Virus record (IMG/VR): IMGVR_UViG_3300006752_004050 | Location: 1-47,106 of that record | DNA from: a virus | Strand: one strand, 5' to 3' | Length of the DNA: 47,106 nt | Part shown: in pieces, positions 23,266 to 32,892 of the stretch | Layout of the letters: each line of letters starts with the position of its first letter | Position numbering within the stretch: the first letter of the stretch is position 1 | Program-made: the position numbers and the translations under genes | The notes under the pieces: model-generated | What the model was told of the DNA's origin: nothing | What the model saw: only the letters and a program-made list of their open reading frames with translations | Databases searched by the model: none

Positions 23266-23848
23266 AATCTTTTCCAATCAATTCTACTGAATATTCTACA
23301 GCAGCATATTCAAAAAATTCTTTTTGATGCGTATATGCACCCATAAGTATATAGCTATCTTTATTTCCGTACTTTTTCCAATAATCAAATTGTCTAATAT
23401 TTTCTTGTATTTCTGGAGATATATCAAAGATAACAAGATCAAATCCTATCTTCCAGTCATATTTAAAAGGACTTGTATCTAATATCAATGTAACATTATC
23501 GCTATCTTGAAAAGTAGCAGCTAAAAGATTAAAATCATAATAGTCATGATATTCTTCCGGAAAATATTTCTTTACACTACGCTTCCAGTCTTTGTTTTTT
23601 AATTTAGGATCAATATTTTCTTCAGCATTGCCTTGACTATATTCACCTCTTGCAGTGTCAGGCATATGATTTAACTTACTATCGTTGTACGCTTGCACTG
23701 CAAAAAAGTGACTATAAGGTAAAAGTTCGCTTAATTGCTTTGTAATACCGCCATAATAGGTTCCTACTTCTACTACAGTTTTAGGATTTACTCGTTGTGC
23801 AATTTGTTTGAAGACTTCTATACTGCCTCCGTTATGCATTGAATACAT
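23246..23848 (-). CDS. SAM-dependent methyltransferase-like protein
   Basis: 200 residues, AAGGAAA ribosome site before ATG 23848. TVVEVGTYYGGITKQLSEL (24-42) is the motif I glycine-rich strand of class I methyltransferases, and the following FFAVQAYND occupies the acidic-end strand. Motif content recalls the cephalosporin-hydroxylase/rhamnosyl O-methyltransferase group (Methyltransf_24), common in sugar pathways. Lies between oxygenase genes. Confidence 0.7.
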   Translation of the reverse strand: MYSMHNGGSIEVFKQIAQRVNPKTVVEVGTYYGGITKQLSELLPYSHFFAVQAYNDSKLNHMPDTARGEYSQGNAEENIDPKLKNKDWKRSVKKYFPEEYHDYYDFNLLAATFQDSDNVTLILDTSPFKYDWKIGFDLVIFDISPEIQENIRQFDYWKKYGNKDSYILMGAYTHQKEFFEYAAVEYSVELIGKDYVLVRL

Positions 23849-24503
23849 CTTGTTTCCTTATAATCTTATCGGAATATTTTTGAATACTTCGTTCGATAAG
23901 TTCATTATGTTTTTGTGGATTTATTTTACCTAGAATAAATCCGATCAGTCTGTCTTCTACATCCTCGTCAACTCCGTGTGCTTGTGTCTGATTATTAATG
24001 AGGAAAGCATCTGTATCTTCGGGAATGTTGCAGTAATGTTTCTGCTGCCAGGACATATCTCTAGTATAGTCGTACTCTTTACACATATACATCTTATCTC
24101 GGCCGCCTTTTACTATAAATCTATATCCAACAGGTTCATTTTCTAAAATATGGTCTAATGTTTCTTGTCTTATAGCAAGATGATGTTTGTGTGTAGGGTT
24201 AACAGCATTACCATCAATGTGTGGAGGTATAGACTTTCCATTAGCCCTAGCTATTCTAATATAATATAATTCGTCTAAGGGATAATTTTCTTCTATCCAT
24301 TCTATCAATTCTGGATAAGATTGTTTTGCGTTTTCAGTCCACTCTTGTGGATATCCTAAAGGATTGTTATATTTCTTTTCACCTAATAGCGTTTCTTCTC
24401 CCCACCAAACATAATAATCAGGAGCAGAAAATTTATCAAGAATTTTTTGTTTGTTAGGAATAGGAGGTAAGTCTAGAGGTGTAAATATTATATCGTTATA
24501 CAT
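23832..24503 (-). CDS. 2OG-Fe(II) oxygenase-like protein
   Basis: 223 residues from ATG 24503, which has AAAGGA upstream; an earlier ATG at 24527 would overlap the radical SAM gene by 32 bases. SIPPHIDGN (91-99) has H95 and D97, NQTQAHGVDE (171-180) has H176, and EDRLIGF (183-189) has R185, so the triad and the 2OG-binding Arg are present. The region between holds KHKHH-rich segments unlike the neighbours. Substrate unknown. Confidence 0.7.
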   Translation of the reverse strand: MYNDIIFTPLDLPPIPNKQKILDKFSAPDYYVWWGEETLLGEKKYNNPLGYPQEWTENAKQSYPELIEWIEENYPLDELYYIRIARANGKSIPPHIDGNAVNPTHKHHLAIRQETLDHILENEPVGYRFIVKGGRDKMYMCKEYDYTRDMSWQQKHYCNIPEDTDAFLINNQTQAHGVDEDVEDRLIGFILGKINPQKHNELIERSIQKYSDKIIRKQDVFNA

Positions 24504-26031
24504 TTTTAGTCCTTTGTATTCTTGCATATGTACTAGTAAGTTCTTTATTAGAATTATATATTTTGAAATTTAATCCTAATTCCTTTTGTACTATGTCTAT
24601 ATTTTCTTTAAACTTTATCAACTCGTTACCCCTACCTAAATTGTAATGCAAATATATATATTCAAACCCATCAAGATATAAAGCATCTTCTGGCTTAAAA
24701 ATTTTATATAGAGCATTTTCAATTTCTTTAACACAAGACTTTATAAAAGGCATAGTATCTAGATTATTAAAAAAATTATACATATCTTCTTTAGTAATTG
24801 TAGTATCTATACCAAAATTATAAAAGGTATTAAAATACCACCAGACTTTGTATATGTTAACTATTTCTTCTAAATTGTAACTATAACATTCGTAAACCAT
24901 TTCAAAAGTTTCATTATTAGGAAGTACAACCTTTTTTGTTTTTATTTTGTACTTGTCTTTATACTCTTGCTGTGCCATAGGTGTGTTGGGCAATACATAT
25001 AGAGGATAAGCTCTTGCAAAGTCTATACCTAATTCTTGATGCTTAAATAAAGTATTAGCCCAGCTATCAGCAGTTTCTCCCGGAAGACCTATTATTAATT
25101 CGCTGTTTACTTCTACATCTTCCATATGATCCATAATACTAAGAAGCTTATCTGTACTAATATTCTTTCTGTCAATTACATCTAGTGCTTCTTCTGTAAA
25201 TGTCTGTAGGCTAATTTTAAGGTTGCGTTTTTCATCTTTAAAATTATTCATTACTAAGTTCATTATTTTAGGAAGCCACTTAGACCCATTCTTTGCAAAG
25301 CCAGCAAAAGTAAGTAACATATCACTACGTGTTTTCGTGTTTACAACATGTTGAACAAAATTATAATCACGTTCGAATATACCAAAGTTAGCGTCTAATA
25401 TTTCTAAACGTTTTACACTGCCGAAACTTAAAATATGATCTATTGTTGCATATACATCAGATTCATTTAACTTTTTAATTTTACTTCTTGCAACACCTCC
25501 CCAATCACAAAAAGCACAAGCATACGGGCAACCTCTATTAGTTTCAAATGCAACACAAACGTTGCTTTCTTTAGTAAGTATACTATCAAATATTCCGTCT
25601 GTATACGGTGTAGGAATTTCGTATATACTTTCTGCATCAGGATCTAATAACTTTTCAAATTTTGTTTCGCCCGGACCACAAATATAATGATCTACAAATT
25701 CTCTTTTGTATTCTTCTAGATTGTTTTCTGGAACATTAGGTCCACCATAAACTACTACACCTTTTGGATTGTATTTTTTAAAAAGTTGTGCTATAGTATC
25801 GTTAATACTTTGATTCCAAACATAGCATGTTAAACCTAAGATATCCGTTTGTTTGAGCTTTTTGTGAAACTCAGGAGTATCCCATTTGTATTTGTATTCA
25901 GGTTCTAAGAATATATAATTTTCTTTTATGCTAGGAATTTTTAAACAATGAGAGATAAGACAGCCTGCTGCATAGGGTATCCAGTCCGTGTACTGACTTG
26001 AAATAGTTCCTAATAACACGGTGCGAGGCAT
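24496..26031 (-). CDS. B12-binding-type radical SAM enzyme
   Basis: 511 residues. The N-terminal 160 residues look like a cobalamin-binding Rossmann domain (GLTCYVWNQSIN, VVVYGGPNVPE), though the DxHxxG motif is not seen. The radical SAM core has TNRGCPYACAFCDWGG (164-179) with C168, C172 and C175, then LEILDANFG and ELIIGLPGET. Such enzymes do methyl transfers, ring changes or C-P bond formation in natural-product and lipid pathways. It is coupled on both sides. Very similar enzymes make unusual sugars or lipids; the reaction is not readable. Confidence 0.85.
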   Translation of the reverse strand: MPRTVLLGTISSQYTDWIPYAAGCLISHCLKIPSIKENYIFLEPEYKYKWDTPEFHKKLKQTDILGLTCYVWNQSINDTIAQLFKKYNPKGVVVYGGPNVPENNLEEYKREFVDHYICGPGETKFEKLLDPDAESIYEIPTPYTDGIFDSILTKESNVCVAFETNRGCPYACAFCDWGGVARSKIKKLNESDVYATIDHILSFGSVKRLEILDANFGIFERDYNFVQHVVNTKTRSDMLLTFAGFAKNGSKWLPKIMNLVMNNFKDEKRNLKISLQTFTEEALDVIDRKNISTDKLLSIMDHMEDVEVNSELIIGLPGETADSWANTLFKHQELGIDFARAYPLYVLPNTPMAQQEYKDKYKIKTKKVVLPNNETFEMVYECYSYNLEEIVNIYKVWWYFNTFYNFGIDTTITKEDMYNFFNNLDTMPFIKSCVKEIENALYKIFKPEDALYLDGFEYIYLHYNLGRGNELIKFKENIDIVQKELGLNFKIYNSNKELTSTYARIQRTKNV

Positions 26032-26771
26032 AACCTATTTACATCTCCTCTTTTAAATTTATCATATGCAGGATTGTCTGTTGTAGCAAGCCACACACTA
26101 TCGCTTGGTGTAAAATTATATTCTTCACAAACATCTTTTTGTTTGTTTTTTAGAGTACGCCAAACATAATCTATGTCAAATTTGTTAATGATTGTTTCTG
26201 CAACACTATTCGCATAATAGTTATAGTACTTAGCACTGTTAGTAATAGCATCTAAACGTTCATCTGGTTTACGTGTAAATATCCAACCTGTGCGAACATT
26301 ACGTACACCAAACGGTTTACTTAAACTGTAAAACACATATTCTACATTTTTAGGCAAATCTATTTTGCGTATATCTGTGCTTCCTACATAAGCAAGGTCA
26401 ACTGCTGTAGGCGTATCCTTAGGTATGTGTATAAAGTTTCCGTCAATAGCACTAGGTACACTTATATAATGGATACGTTTTACTCCTGCTTTAGGGTTTA
26501 TCCATTGGTAGTCTCCACGCTCCATTGTAACAGCTCTACGCTCTTTATCGTACCACCAATCTAGTCCTTGCGTGATACCGTTCATAGGATATACATTAAA
26601 ATTAGATAGGTCTACAACTGGATTCAACCAATCAATTATGCTTGTAGAGTACGGCAAAACACCGTCTATATCGCATTTTAAGGGCTCTACAGCGTGTCTA
26701 ACACTTTCTAACACATTTGTACGCACGGCTGTACTTTGCGCTAGTATAGTGTTACAAATTTTCGTGTCCAC
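26010..26771 (-). CDS. PLP-dependent aminotransferase, short fold-type I form
   Basis: 253 residues against about 380-400 for the family, but the core is intact. NVYPMNGITQGLDWW (59-73) is the cofactor glycine loop, VDLAYVGST (124-132) carries the D that binds the pyridine nitrogen, and FYSLSKPFGVRNVRTGWIF (147-165) carries Lys152 and Arg160. Missing are most of the C-terminal small-domain residues, so the active form may be unusual. Probably transfers an amino group to a keto sugar or a small acid. Overlaps neighbours by 20-22 bases. Confidence 0.75.
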   Translation of the reverse strand: MDTKICNTILAQSTAVRTNVLESVRHAVEPLKCDIDGVLPYSTSIIDWLNPVVDLSNFNVYPMNGITQGLDWWYDKERRAVTMERGDYQWINPKAGVKRIHYISVPSAIDGNFIHIPKDTPTAVDLAYVGSTDIRKIDLPKNVEYVFYSLSKPFGVRNVRTGWIFTRKPDERLDAITNSAKYYNYYANSVAETIINKFDIDYVWRTLKNKQKDVCEEYNFTPSDSVWLATTDNPAYDKFKRGDVNRLCLAPCY

Positions 26772-27561
26772 TTGCTATTCTCCAGAGTATTCTTCTATCC
26801 ATAGCTTCAAATGCCCAACGTTTATGTATGGTTAGTATTTGCTCTGCTACGTTAATATCACCATCTTGCCAATCAAGGTGCCACATATATTTTTCTTGTA
26901 ATATATGATTTTGCAAATACTCAATTAGATCCTTGCTTTCATTTTCTGTCCAACCTGCTACTTCAAAGATTTGATAAAAAGGAAAAAATAATCCTTTGTG
27001 GTCTCCAAAAGTTTGCACTAGCTTTACAGGATTATCTTTTTTCACATGATCTTTAAAGAAAGGACTAGTGCTATATCTACCAGACTCATAACCACAGTAT
27101 ACATACGCATCTTCAATTTTATCTTTAATATCTTGTGGTAGATCATTATAACTATCAACATTGTTCAACCAACTGGTTCTACTACCTGCTGTGCCTTGTG
27201 CAGCATACAGCCAGATTAACCGCTTTCTGTTTAGATTACTAGGTTGATTGGCATGCCAATCTAAATCATGTTTGTGATGGAATAGACTGTCCTTGCCTGT
27301 TATAGCATTTCCGCCTACACGCAAGATGCCATCAATCTCCCAAAGATCTGCACCTCTGTCACCATCTTTAGGATCACGCTTTTGCACAATGCCTGCAGAC
27401 TCGGCTATACGTAAAAAATCGTTTGGTGTTAAATCTTGCTGTCTAAAATTTAAAACTTGGTACTTGAAGATATCTTTAAACAAATCTTTTAATTCATCAT
27501 CAGGCATGCCTTTTAATTTAACATCATATTCAGCACACCATCCGTTAGCCAAGAGCTTCAT
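26752..27561 (-). CDS. TauD/TfdA-like oxygenase with HxN in place of HxD
   Basis: 269 residues, full TauD layout: LDWHANQPS (100-108), TSWLNNVDSYNDLP (129-142), LFFPFYQIFE (191-200), HLDWQDGDINVAEQ (228-241), TIHKRW (244-249) and MDRRILWRIA (254-263). The first metal motif is H103-A-N105 with N where D normally sits, while distal H246 and R257/R261 look normal. Loss of the carboxylate is known in 2OG-dependent halogenases (HxA/HxG). A changed reaction or a weaker iron site are both possible. I recall the same WHAN in related marine proteins. A TATAAATA late promoter lies upstream. Confidence 0.8.
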   Translation of the reverse strand: MKLLANGWCAEYDVKLKGMPDDELKDLFKDIFKYQVLNFRQQDLTPNDFLRIAESAGIVQKRDPKDGDRGADLWEIDGILRVGGNAITGKDSLFHHKHDLDWHANQPSNLNRKRLIWLYAAQGTAGSRTSWLNNVDSYNDLPQDIKDKIEDAYVYCGYESGRYSTSPFFKDHVKKDNPVKLVQTFGDHKGLFFPFYQIFEVAGWTENESKDLIEYLQNHILQEKYMWHLDWQDGDINVAEQILTIHKRWAFEAMDRRILWRIASGHENL

Positions 27562-27589
27562 TATAACTTCTCCTTTAGGATCTTAAAAA

Positions 27590-27597
27590 TATTTATA
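27590..27597 (-). promoter_or_regulatory. T4-type late promoter (TATAAATA)
   Basis: Perfect TATAAATA on the - strand at 27590-27597, about 30 bases before the TauD-like ATG. It suggests late transcription of the last eight - strand genes. The 76-base gap between the genes holds nothing else I can see. Confidence 0.75.
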
Positions 27598-27637
27598 CTA
27601 GATCTACTGCCTAAGTATACTTTCCGATTGTATTTTA

Positions 27638-28348
27638 TTATAATGCGTTAAACTTACCAACTAGCATGTAACGTGTGCCTCTAGAGTCTTGTACTTCTTC
27701 TTCGTATAATACTTCTGCACGATCAGGCAATTGCCGTTTGAATCCTTCTATACTGTTAACACAGTTTATATGCCCTTCAATTCCTTCCATATTGTTAGAC
27801 TGAAAGGCAAAATGACAATTAGATGATATTTTAGGATCTTTTCCTACTTCATTATCTTCTTTAATTGCTCCTGGTCCAAACCATTTCCATTCTTTCATAG
27901 GTGGCATATGTTCACAACTAGTGTTAATAATTAAATTTGTGTCTAGATATGTTTTTAAGCATTTATCAAAAACGTCAGCACATATATAATCTATGTTCTC
28001 GTAGTTATCAAATATTTTTTTTGAAATCTTAGTTGTTTCGTCATCCATATCAATATTAACAACTTTTTTTACTTTCTTAGCTAATTTAGGTATAAGGATA
28101 CTACCATACCAGCCGCCCCAAATAACTACGGTTGAATCATTATCAAGTATTTCTAATTTATCAACTGCTTGTAGTAGTGCATTTTTTGATAGACATTGAT
28201 TAGAACTAAAAGAATCTAGTATATCATCTTTCCTATCATAATGAACATGCATAGTTTGCATAACATTGTTGACAATTTTATAATCTATTGATTCATTACT
28301 AACATTTAAAATGTTTTTTACGTATTGTATATTTTCTCTATCGATCAT
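27638..28348 (-). CDS. SAM-dependent methyltransferase-like protein
   Basis: 236 residues. STVVIWGGWYGSILIPKLA (72-90) is a clear class I motif I, and KVVNIDMDDETTKI (95-108) ends in the acidic residue that binds ribose. NTSCEHMPPMKEW (about 141-153) would lie in the acceptor half. It overlaps the carbamoyltransferase gene by 11 bases. Last gene before the promoter at 27590. Substrate unknown; a carbamoylated sugar or peptide in the pathway is possible. Confidence 0.75.
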   Translation of the reverse strand: MIDRENIQYVKNILNVSNESIDYKIVNNVMQTMHVHYDRKDDILDSFSSNQCLSKNALLQAVDKLEILDNDSTVVIWGGWYGSILIPKLAKKVKKVVNIDMDDETTKISKKIFDNYENIDYICADVFDKCLKTYLDTNLIINTSCEHMPPMKEWKWFGPGAIKEDNEVGKDPKISSNCHFAFQSNNMEGIEGHINCVNSIEGFKRQLPDRAEVLYEEEVQDSRGTRYMLVGKFNAL

Positions 28349-29822
28349 TTATTTTCCTTTGTATATAATTATCAATTACTACTATGTCCAACCCACATTT
28401 GTGAAATGTAGCAATAGCATCTTCTGGAGTTTCAACAATAGGTTCTTGGCAATTAAAACTAGTATTAAGCAACATAGGAACACCAGTAATAGCATAAAAT
28501 TCGTTAATTAAGTCATAATAACGTTCGTTAAAGTCTCTATTTACAGTTTGTATACGTGCTGTTCCGTCTATGTGTGTTACACCTGGTATTGCATCACTAG
28601 TAACCGGCATGATACGGCTCATGTACGGACTAGGCTGATTAGTATCAAAGTAGTCTTTGTAATGTTCTTCAAGTACACTCGGTGCAAATGGCCTAAAGTC
28701 TTCACGTAGTTTAATTTTGCTGTTTATTATATCTTTAATTTTAGGATTTCGAGGATCAGCAAGTATACTTCTATTGCCTAATGCTCTGTTGCCGCTTTCG
28801 CTTTTACCCTGAAACCATCCTACTATCTTGCCATCAGCAATAGCTTGTGCAACTTCTTTAAGATCTACCTCTTCTTTGCCTACGTAGTTGTATTCTAATC
28901 CTGAATACACACTTGGAACGTGTATATTATTATTTTGTGTATAATCAGCATGCATATATGTACCAAGTGCCTGGCCTTCATCACCTACAGCCGGCGGCAC
29001 ATGAACATTAGCCCAATGTGTTGTAAATTGTTCATTTACATAACCATTGTATGCAACACCTCCTGCTACACATAAATTGTCACAAGTTTTCAATGGGAAT
29101 ATATATTCTTCAATTAGCTGTTCTGTAAATTTTTGTAATGTATATGCTACATCTTCTTTTGGAACTCGATCCAAAATTGCTTGGTACCCTTTTGGAAGTT
29201 TATAATTAGGATTTTGCATATACATATCTAACATATCATTTATTTCGTCGTTAAATTTTCCAAAACCAGCTAGGCCCATTGTCTTGCCTGCACCTAAATA
29301 TCCAAAACCAATATCCTGTGAAAGCCTATTCCATAGCCCGCCTACAGGTACTTTATCACTTAAATCTATAATGTTATCAAATTTGTCAATGAAGATACAG
29401 TTATAGTGCCAGCCTCTTCCGTCTATTGCTAATATATCAGATTTTTCATAACCTGATGTTAAGTATGCATAAGCAGCATGACTTTGATGATGATCAATAT
29501 AATAATATGTATCGGTTTTATAATAATCCCAAAGTCCTGTTGGTTTAAATTTAAGAAAATCCATATTAGGAAGACTGTCTTCTAATAAGTCAACAACAAA
29601 CTGTTGACCCAAATTACTTACAGTAAATGCAAAAAGTTCTTCTTTGTCTAAATAATTTGAAAGGAAGTGTTCACAAAAGAATTGACGACTTGGATCTTCG
29701 TCGTGAGAGTTACTCGGATTTAAATTGTGTTTTACTCTATTGTGTCGTTCTATTTGGTTATGGAATATTCCGTCGTATGTATTGTGGTCATGAATATTCA
29801 CAGCAATTGAATATATTTTCAT
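28338..29822 (-). CDS. carbamoyltransferase (NodU/CmcH/TobZ family)
   Basis: 494 residues, a little short of the usual 550-600. The N-terminal YrdC-like/ASKHA-type domain carries DHHQSHAAYAYLTSG (110-124, metal-binding His pair), LAIDGRGW (131-138) and CVAGGVAYN (251-259). The C-terminal domain has GWFQGKSESGNRALGNRSI and PMLLNTSFN. These enzymes use carbamoyl phosphate and ATP to carbamoylate hydroxyls of sugars or natural products, so a decorated glycan or antibiotic-like compound is implied. Coupled to a radical SAM gene by ATGA. Confidence 0.9.
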   Translation of the reverse strand: MKIYSIAVNIHDHNTYDGIFHNQIERHNRVKHNLNPSNSHDEDPSRQFFCEHFLSNYLDKEELFAFTVSNLGQQFVVDLLEDSLPNMDFLKFKPTGLWDYYKTDTYYYIDHHQSHAAYAYLTSGYEKSDILAIDGRGWHYNCIFIDKFDNIIDLSDKVPVGGLWNRLSQDIGFGYLGAGKTMGLAGFGKFNDEINDMLDMYMQNPNYKLPKGYQAILDRVPKEDVAYTLQKFTEQLIEEYIFPLKTCDNLCVAGGVAYNGYVNEQFTTHWANVHVPPAVGDEGQALGTYMHADYTQNNNIHVPSVYSGLEYNYVGKEEVDLKEVAQAIADGKIVGWFQGKSESGNRALGNRSILADPRNPKIKDIINSKIKLREDFRPFAPSVLEEHYKDYFDTNQPSPYMSRIMPVTSDAIPGVTHIDGTARIQTVNRDFNERYYDLINEFYAITGVPMLLNTSFNCQEPIVETPEDAIATFHKCGLDIVVIDNYIQRKINDR

Positions 29823-30658
29823 CTTGTCAGAGTTTCACTCTCAATAATTTCTAATATTTCGTTCCGCCTTGCTTCAGGCCTTCTAGGTATAATATCCATA
29901 CATGTTGTACAGTATTTTTCGAACTCGAATAAATCGTAGTTCATCATTTTTTCTATATTATCGATAGTAATATCAAACTCACGTGATCCATTAATTGCTT
30001 TTCTACTACAGTGCCTTATTTTTTGTATTTCAAAGTCGAATACAGGCACTTGCGGAAACTTTGCACATATTCGTCTTTCAATTTCAGGTGCTTGTACAAG
30101 CTCATGATCTGAAAAGAAGTCTGGTGATCTTGAATTGTACTCTTTAAACTCAGTATTTTCGTGGTCAATTTCAGTAAGATCAAAATTTTCTCTATATTTG
30201 AAGTAGTTAGGTGTTTGAATAATAAGATTATAATTATTCATATCATTCTTTGGTAAGAAAGGGTAGTTGCCTAATTTCTCAATTCGATCTTCGTAAAAGT
30301 CTAACACTAAATGCTCTATATAGATAATATCAGGATCCTCTAATACATGCGGGTAAAATTTGCGTACTAATGAATTCGATAACACTTGTGGAATAAGATT
30401 AGGATGTTTTTTAATTTCAGCAATTACTTCGTCAAGATTTTTAATTAGTCCTGGTTCGCCGCCTAGTAGACAAATCCTTGTTTTATATGGAGCAAGGCCT
30501 TTTAGTATAGTTCTTACTAGGTCCATATCAACATGCAAATACCGCATTTCTAATGTCCAAGCAGTACAATAATGACAGCTCTTGTTGCAAGACTTCGATA
30601 GATAAAAATCTACAGTCCTATATTCACTACCTTTTAACTGTTTAAGTGTCAACGCCAT
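29819..30658 (-). CDS. radical SAM enzyme
   Basis: 279 residues. SKSCNKSCHYCTAW (21-34) gives C24, C28 and C31 (CX3CX2C), and LLGGEPGLI (64-72) is the SAM-binding GGE motif. C-terminal Cys residues appear in IEKYCTTCMDII-like sequence near residues 250-258 and may bind an extra cluster. It lies between the fourth nitroreductase-like gene and the carbamoyltransferase, with 4-17 base overlaps. The reaction cannot be deduced. Confidence 0.82.
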   Translation of the reverse strand: MALTLKQLKGSEYRTVDFYLSKSCNKSCHYCTAWTLEMRYLHVDMDLVRTILKGLAPYKTRICLLGGEPGLIKNLDEVIAEIKKHPNLIPQVLSNSLVRKFYPHVLEDPDIIYIEHLVLDFYEDRIEKLGNYPFLPKNDMNNYNLIIQTPNYFKYRENFDLTEIDHENTEFKEYNSRSPDFFSDHELVQAPEIERRICAKFPQVPVFDFEIQKIRHCSRKAINGSREFDITIDNIEKMMNYDLFEFEKYCTTCMDIIPRRPEARRNEILEIIESETLTR

Positions 30659-31376
30659 TTATTGTTACCTTTGTATATTTTTTAAAAGTAGGAAAATTCC
30701 AATGATCTTGTAAATCACCTGTTCTAAACTTTTCCGGTACATCTTTATTTAACACGTCTGCATGTTGTATACGCTCAAGTTGGCTGTTTGGAAATCCTAC
30801 CCCTACAAGTAATTTAGGATTTTGTTTCACTCCTAATATATCACGTATTGGTCTTGTATTCAACGCAGTACAAATACCGGTTTTATATCCTAGCAATCCT
30901 GCTGACAGTATTAGCTCTCCAACTGATATGCCCATAGAATAAGCTATCTGTTCACCGTATACTCTCGCTGCATTACTATTGGGATTAAGTTTAGCAGCCT
31001 TGTGTTGGACTCCCCGAAATTCGCCTTCTTCTTTAACATATACAAATAATGCATTAGCATAAATTTGAGAATTAGTTACAGATTTATTATCATTCTGTAT
31101 AAAAACATCGTTTTCTACTTTAAAACTTTCATCAACATCTTGTTTGTCTCTAATCATTGTAAATTTTTTTGTATGACTGTATATTTGTTTTATAATAGTT
31201 TGATCAGTATACACATGTAAACTATAGTGTGTTTCATTTTGCTTACTAGGAGAATTAACAGCTACATGTATAAGAGTATCTAAATCTTCTTGTGGAATAG
31301 TTTTAGTTAAATCGTAATTCCTTTGTGCTTTATTTGTAGTTGTGGAAGCATTTTTTAATCTTTTATGTATATTCAT
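30642..31376 (-). CDS. nitroreductase-like flavoprotein, fourth of four tandem paralogs
   Basis: 244 residues. NSPSKQNETHYSLHVY (41-56) contains the family's SPSxxN flavin-binding motif, and GISVGELILSAGLLGYKTGI (about 169-188) is the helix and strand typical of nitroreductase dimers. It is the best match of the four. FMN-dependent enzymes of this fold do hydride transfer on nitro groups, quinones, enones or iodotyrosine, or oxidise peptide azolines. It follows the other three with overlaps of 1-4 bases. Confidence 0.75.
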   Translation of the reverse strand: MNIHKRLKNASTTTNKAQRNYDLTKTIPQEDLDTLIHVAVNSPSKQNETHYSLHVYTDQTIIKQIYSHTKKFTMIRDKQDVDESFKVENDVFIQNDNKSVTNSQIYANALFVYVKEEGEFRGVQHKAAKLNPNSNAARVYGEQIAYSMGISVGELILSAGLLGYKTGICTALNTRPIRDILGVKQNPKLLVGVGFPNSQLERIQHADVLNKDVPEKFRTGDLQDHWNFPTFKKYTKVTINGVDT

Positions 31377-32170
31377 TATTTGTTAAACCTTACTATGTCA
31401 TCTACACTAGGCTTGTTCTCCCAATGACAATCATTAGGATCAATACTATTACTAGCAAAGTAGTCATCAATATCAGCTACATAACCTATTTGTACTACCA
31501 TAATAGGGGCTTCAGTAATTTCAGGTAAGATATCCCAGCTTAGGCCTACTTTGTTTTTATCTTTCTTGTATTCTCCACTCTGACCTTTCCAAACCCATTC
31601 CGGAAAACTTTTAATATATGAAATACCTAAGTCCTTTTCTAAACAAAGTCCGGCTAAACATTTTATAAACATACCAATTTCAACAGCGGTTAGCTTAGTA
31701 TTAGTCGGATCTCTAAATCTTTTCGGGTCAATTTGTGTAAATCTAGCTTCTTCTGTGATATTATGTAATTTAGAATATTCTTTAATAAAATTATTTGCCT
31801 TGCACAACCTCTGTTCAAATACTAATACCCAAGGAGATATACGCATGTCATTGCCTTCGTCATCTAGTACGTAATCGTTAACATTAATATTTCCTAGTTC
31901 TGTTTTAATCATGCCATTTTTGTTTTCACTATCCATATGATTGACAGATCCTGTTGGATGCAAAGAACATATTTGTCCAATAATTTGTTTCTTTTCTAAA
32001 TCGTCTGGACCATAAGCATGTATTTTAAATGGATATAAGTTTTGTTTAGAAGGAGCAATGTTTAATGTTCGTTGTAATAAATCGTGTATTGTCTCTTTTG
32101 ACGGTAATCTTTTTTGATCCCAGGCCGCTCTTATTTGTCTTCTTTTGCTAAAAATTTCTTCAATACTCAT
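31376..32170 (-). CDS. nitroreductase-like flavoprotein, third of four tandem paralogs
   Basis: 264 residues. The N-terminus MSIEEIFSKRRQIRAAWDQK is the typical RRSxR-type opening, NIAPSKQNLYPFKIHAY (37-53) is the flavin-binding motif, and AVEIGMFIKCLAGLCLEKDL is the long dimer helix. It shares its start (MSIE) with the second paralog. Roughly 25 more residues than paralog four in the middle. Probably binds FMN; partner paralogs may form mixed dimers. Confidence 0.7.
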   Translation of the reverse strand: MSIEEIFSKRRQIRAAWDQKRLPSKETIHDLLQRTLNIAPSKQNLYPFKIHAYGPDDLEKKQIIGQICSLHPTGSVNHMDSENKNGMIKTELGNINVNDYVLDDEGNDMRISPWVLVFEQRLCKANNFIKEYSKLHNITEEARFTQIDPKRFRDPTNTKLTAVEIGMFIKCLAGLCLEKDLGISYIKSFPEWVWKGQSGEYKKDKNKVGLSWDILPEITEAPIMVVQIGYVADIDDYFASNSIDPNDCHWENKPSVDDIVRFNK

Positions 32171-32892
32171 AATTGTTCCTTGTCAAAAAATTCAAATATA
32201 TCTTCAAAAGGCGGATCAGGATTATATTCCAGAGAATTCATTAGTCCTCCTTTGACTGAGTCAAATCGTTCATAATAATACTTCTTAGCCTTACCAAGAG
32301 TCATCATTAGCACAGGCCTAAATCCCCAATTACCACTTATAAAAGGAAGTGACTTTGGCCATTTTTTTCTGTCGTTATAAAAACAAATATTATAACTAAC
32401 GTCCCACCCTCTATCTAACGCTGCACCTGTGATTGCTTTTGCGACCATGCCTACTTCAATGGCATTTGATTCTCTATTTTTTGTATTTACAAACTCCCAA
32501 TCTTCTAATTGCCATTTACTATTAGATACATCAAAAAAATGTTTATAGTATGGGTTAGGTGGAGCAAGCCGAGGCGTGATTATAAAAGTCCACGGCGCAC
32601 TTTTTAAATGATATAAACCGTCATTTTCGATATATCCTTCAGAATCAACTGTTGTGCCATACGCTTTGTGATCTACATCAATTTTTCTACCTTCGGCCAT
32701 ATTCCATAATAATTTGCTGCGATTTTTATCTGGTCCTAATATCCAAAACTTATATGCATATGATTTTTGCTTTGACGTTGCAAGAGAATAACCTATACGT
32801 AATATTTCTTCCACTTCAGATTTTGTAGGAATGATTTCTTCATTGTAGTGCATTACATGTTTTCTTTTACCTAATGAATCTTCAATACTCAT
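32167..32892 (-). CDS. nitroreductase-like flavoprotein, second of four tandem paralogs
   Basis: 241 residues. LATSKQKSYAYKFWIL (37-52) is the same motif with Lys in place of the final Asn, which may weaken FMN contact. AIEVGMVAKAITGAALDRGW aligns with the dimer helix of paralog three. The N-terminus MSIEDSLGKRKH matches the KRR-type opening. Coupled by ATGA on both sides. Confidence 0.65.
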   Translation of the reverse strand: MSIEDSLGKRKHVMHYNEEIIPTKSEVEEILRIGYSLATSKQKSYAYKFWILGPDKNRSKLLWNMAEGRKIDVDHKAYGTTVDSEGYIENDGLYHLKSAPWTFIITPRLAPPNPYYKHFFDVSNSKWQLEDWEFVNTKNRESNAIEVGMVAKAITGAALDRGWDVSYNICFYNDRKKWPKSLPFISGNWGFRPVLMMTLGKAKKYYYERFDSVKGGLMNSLEYNPDPPFEDIFEFFDKEQL

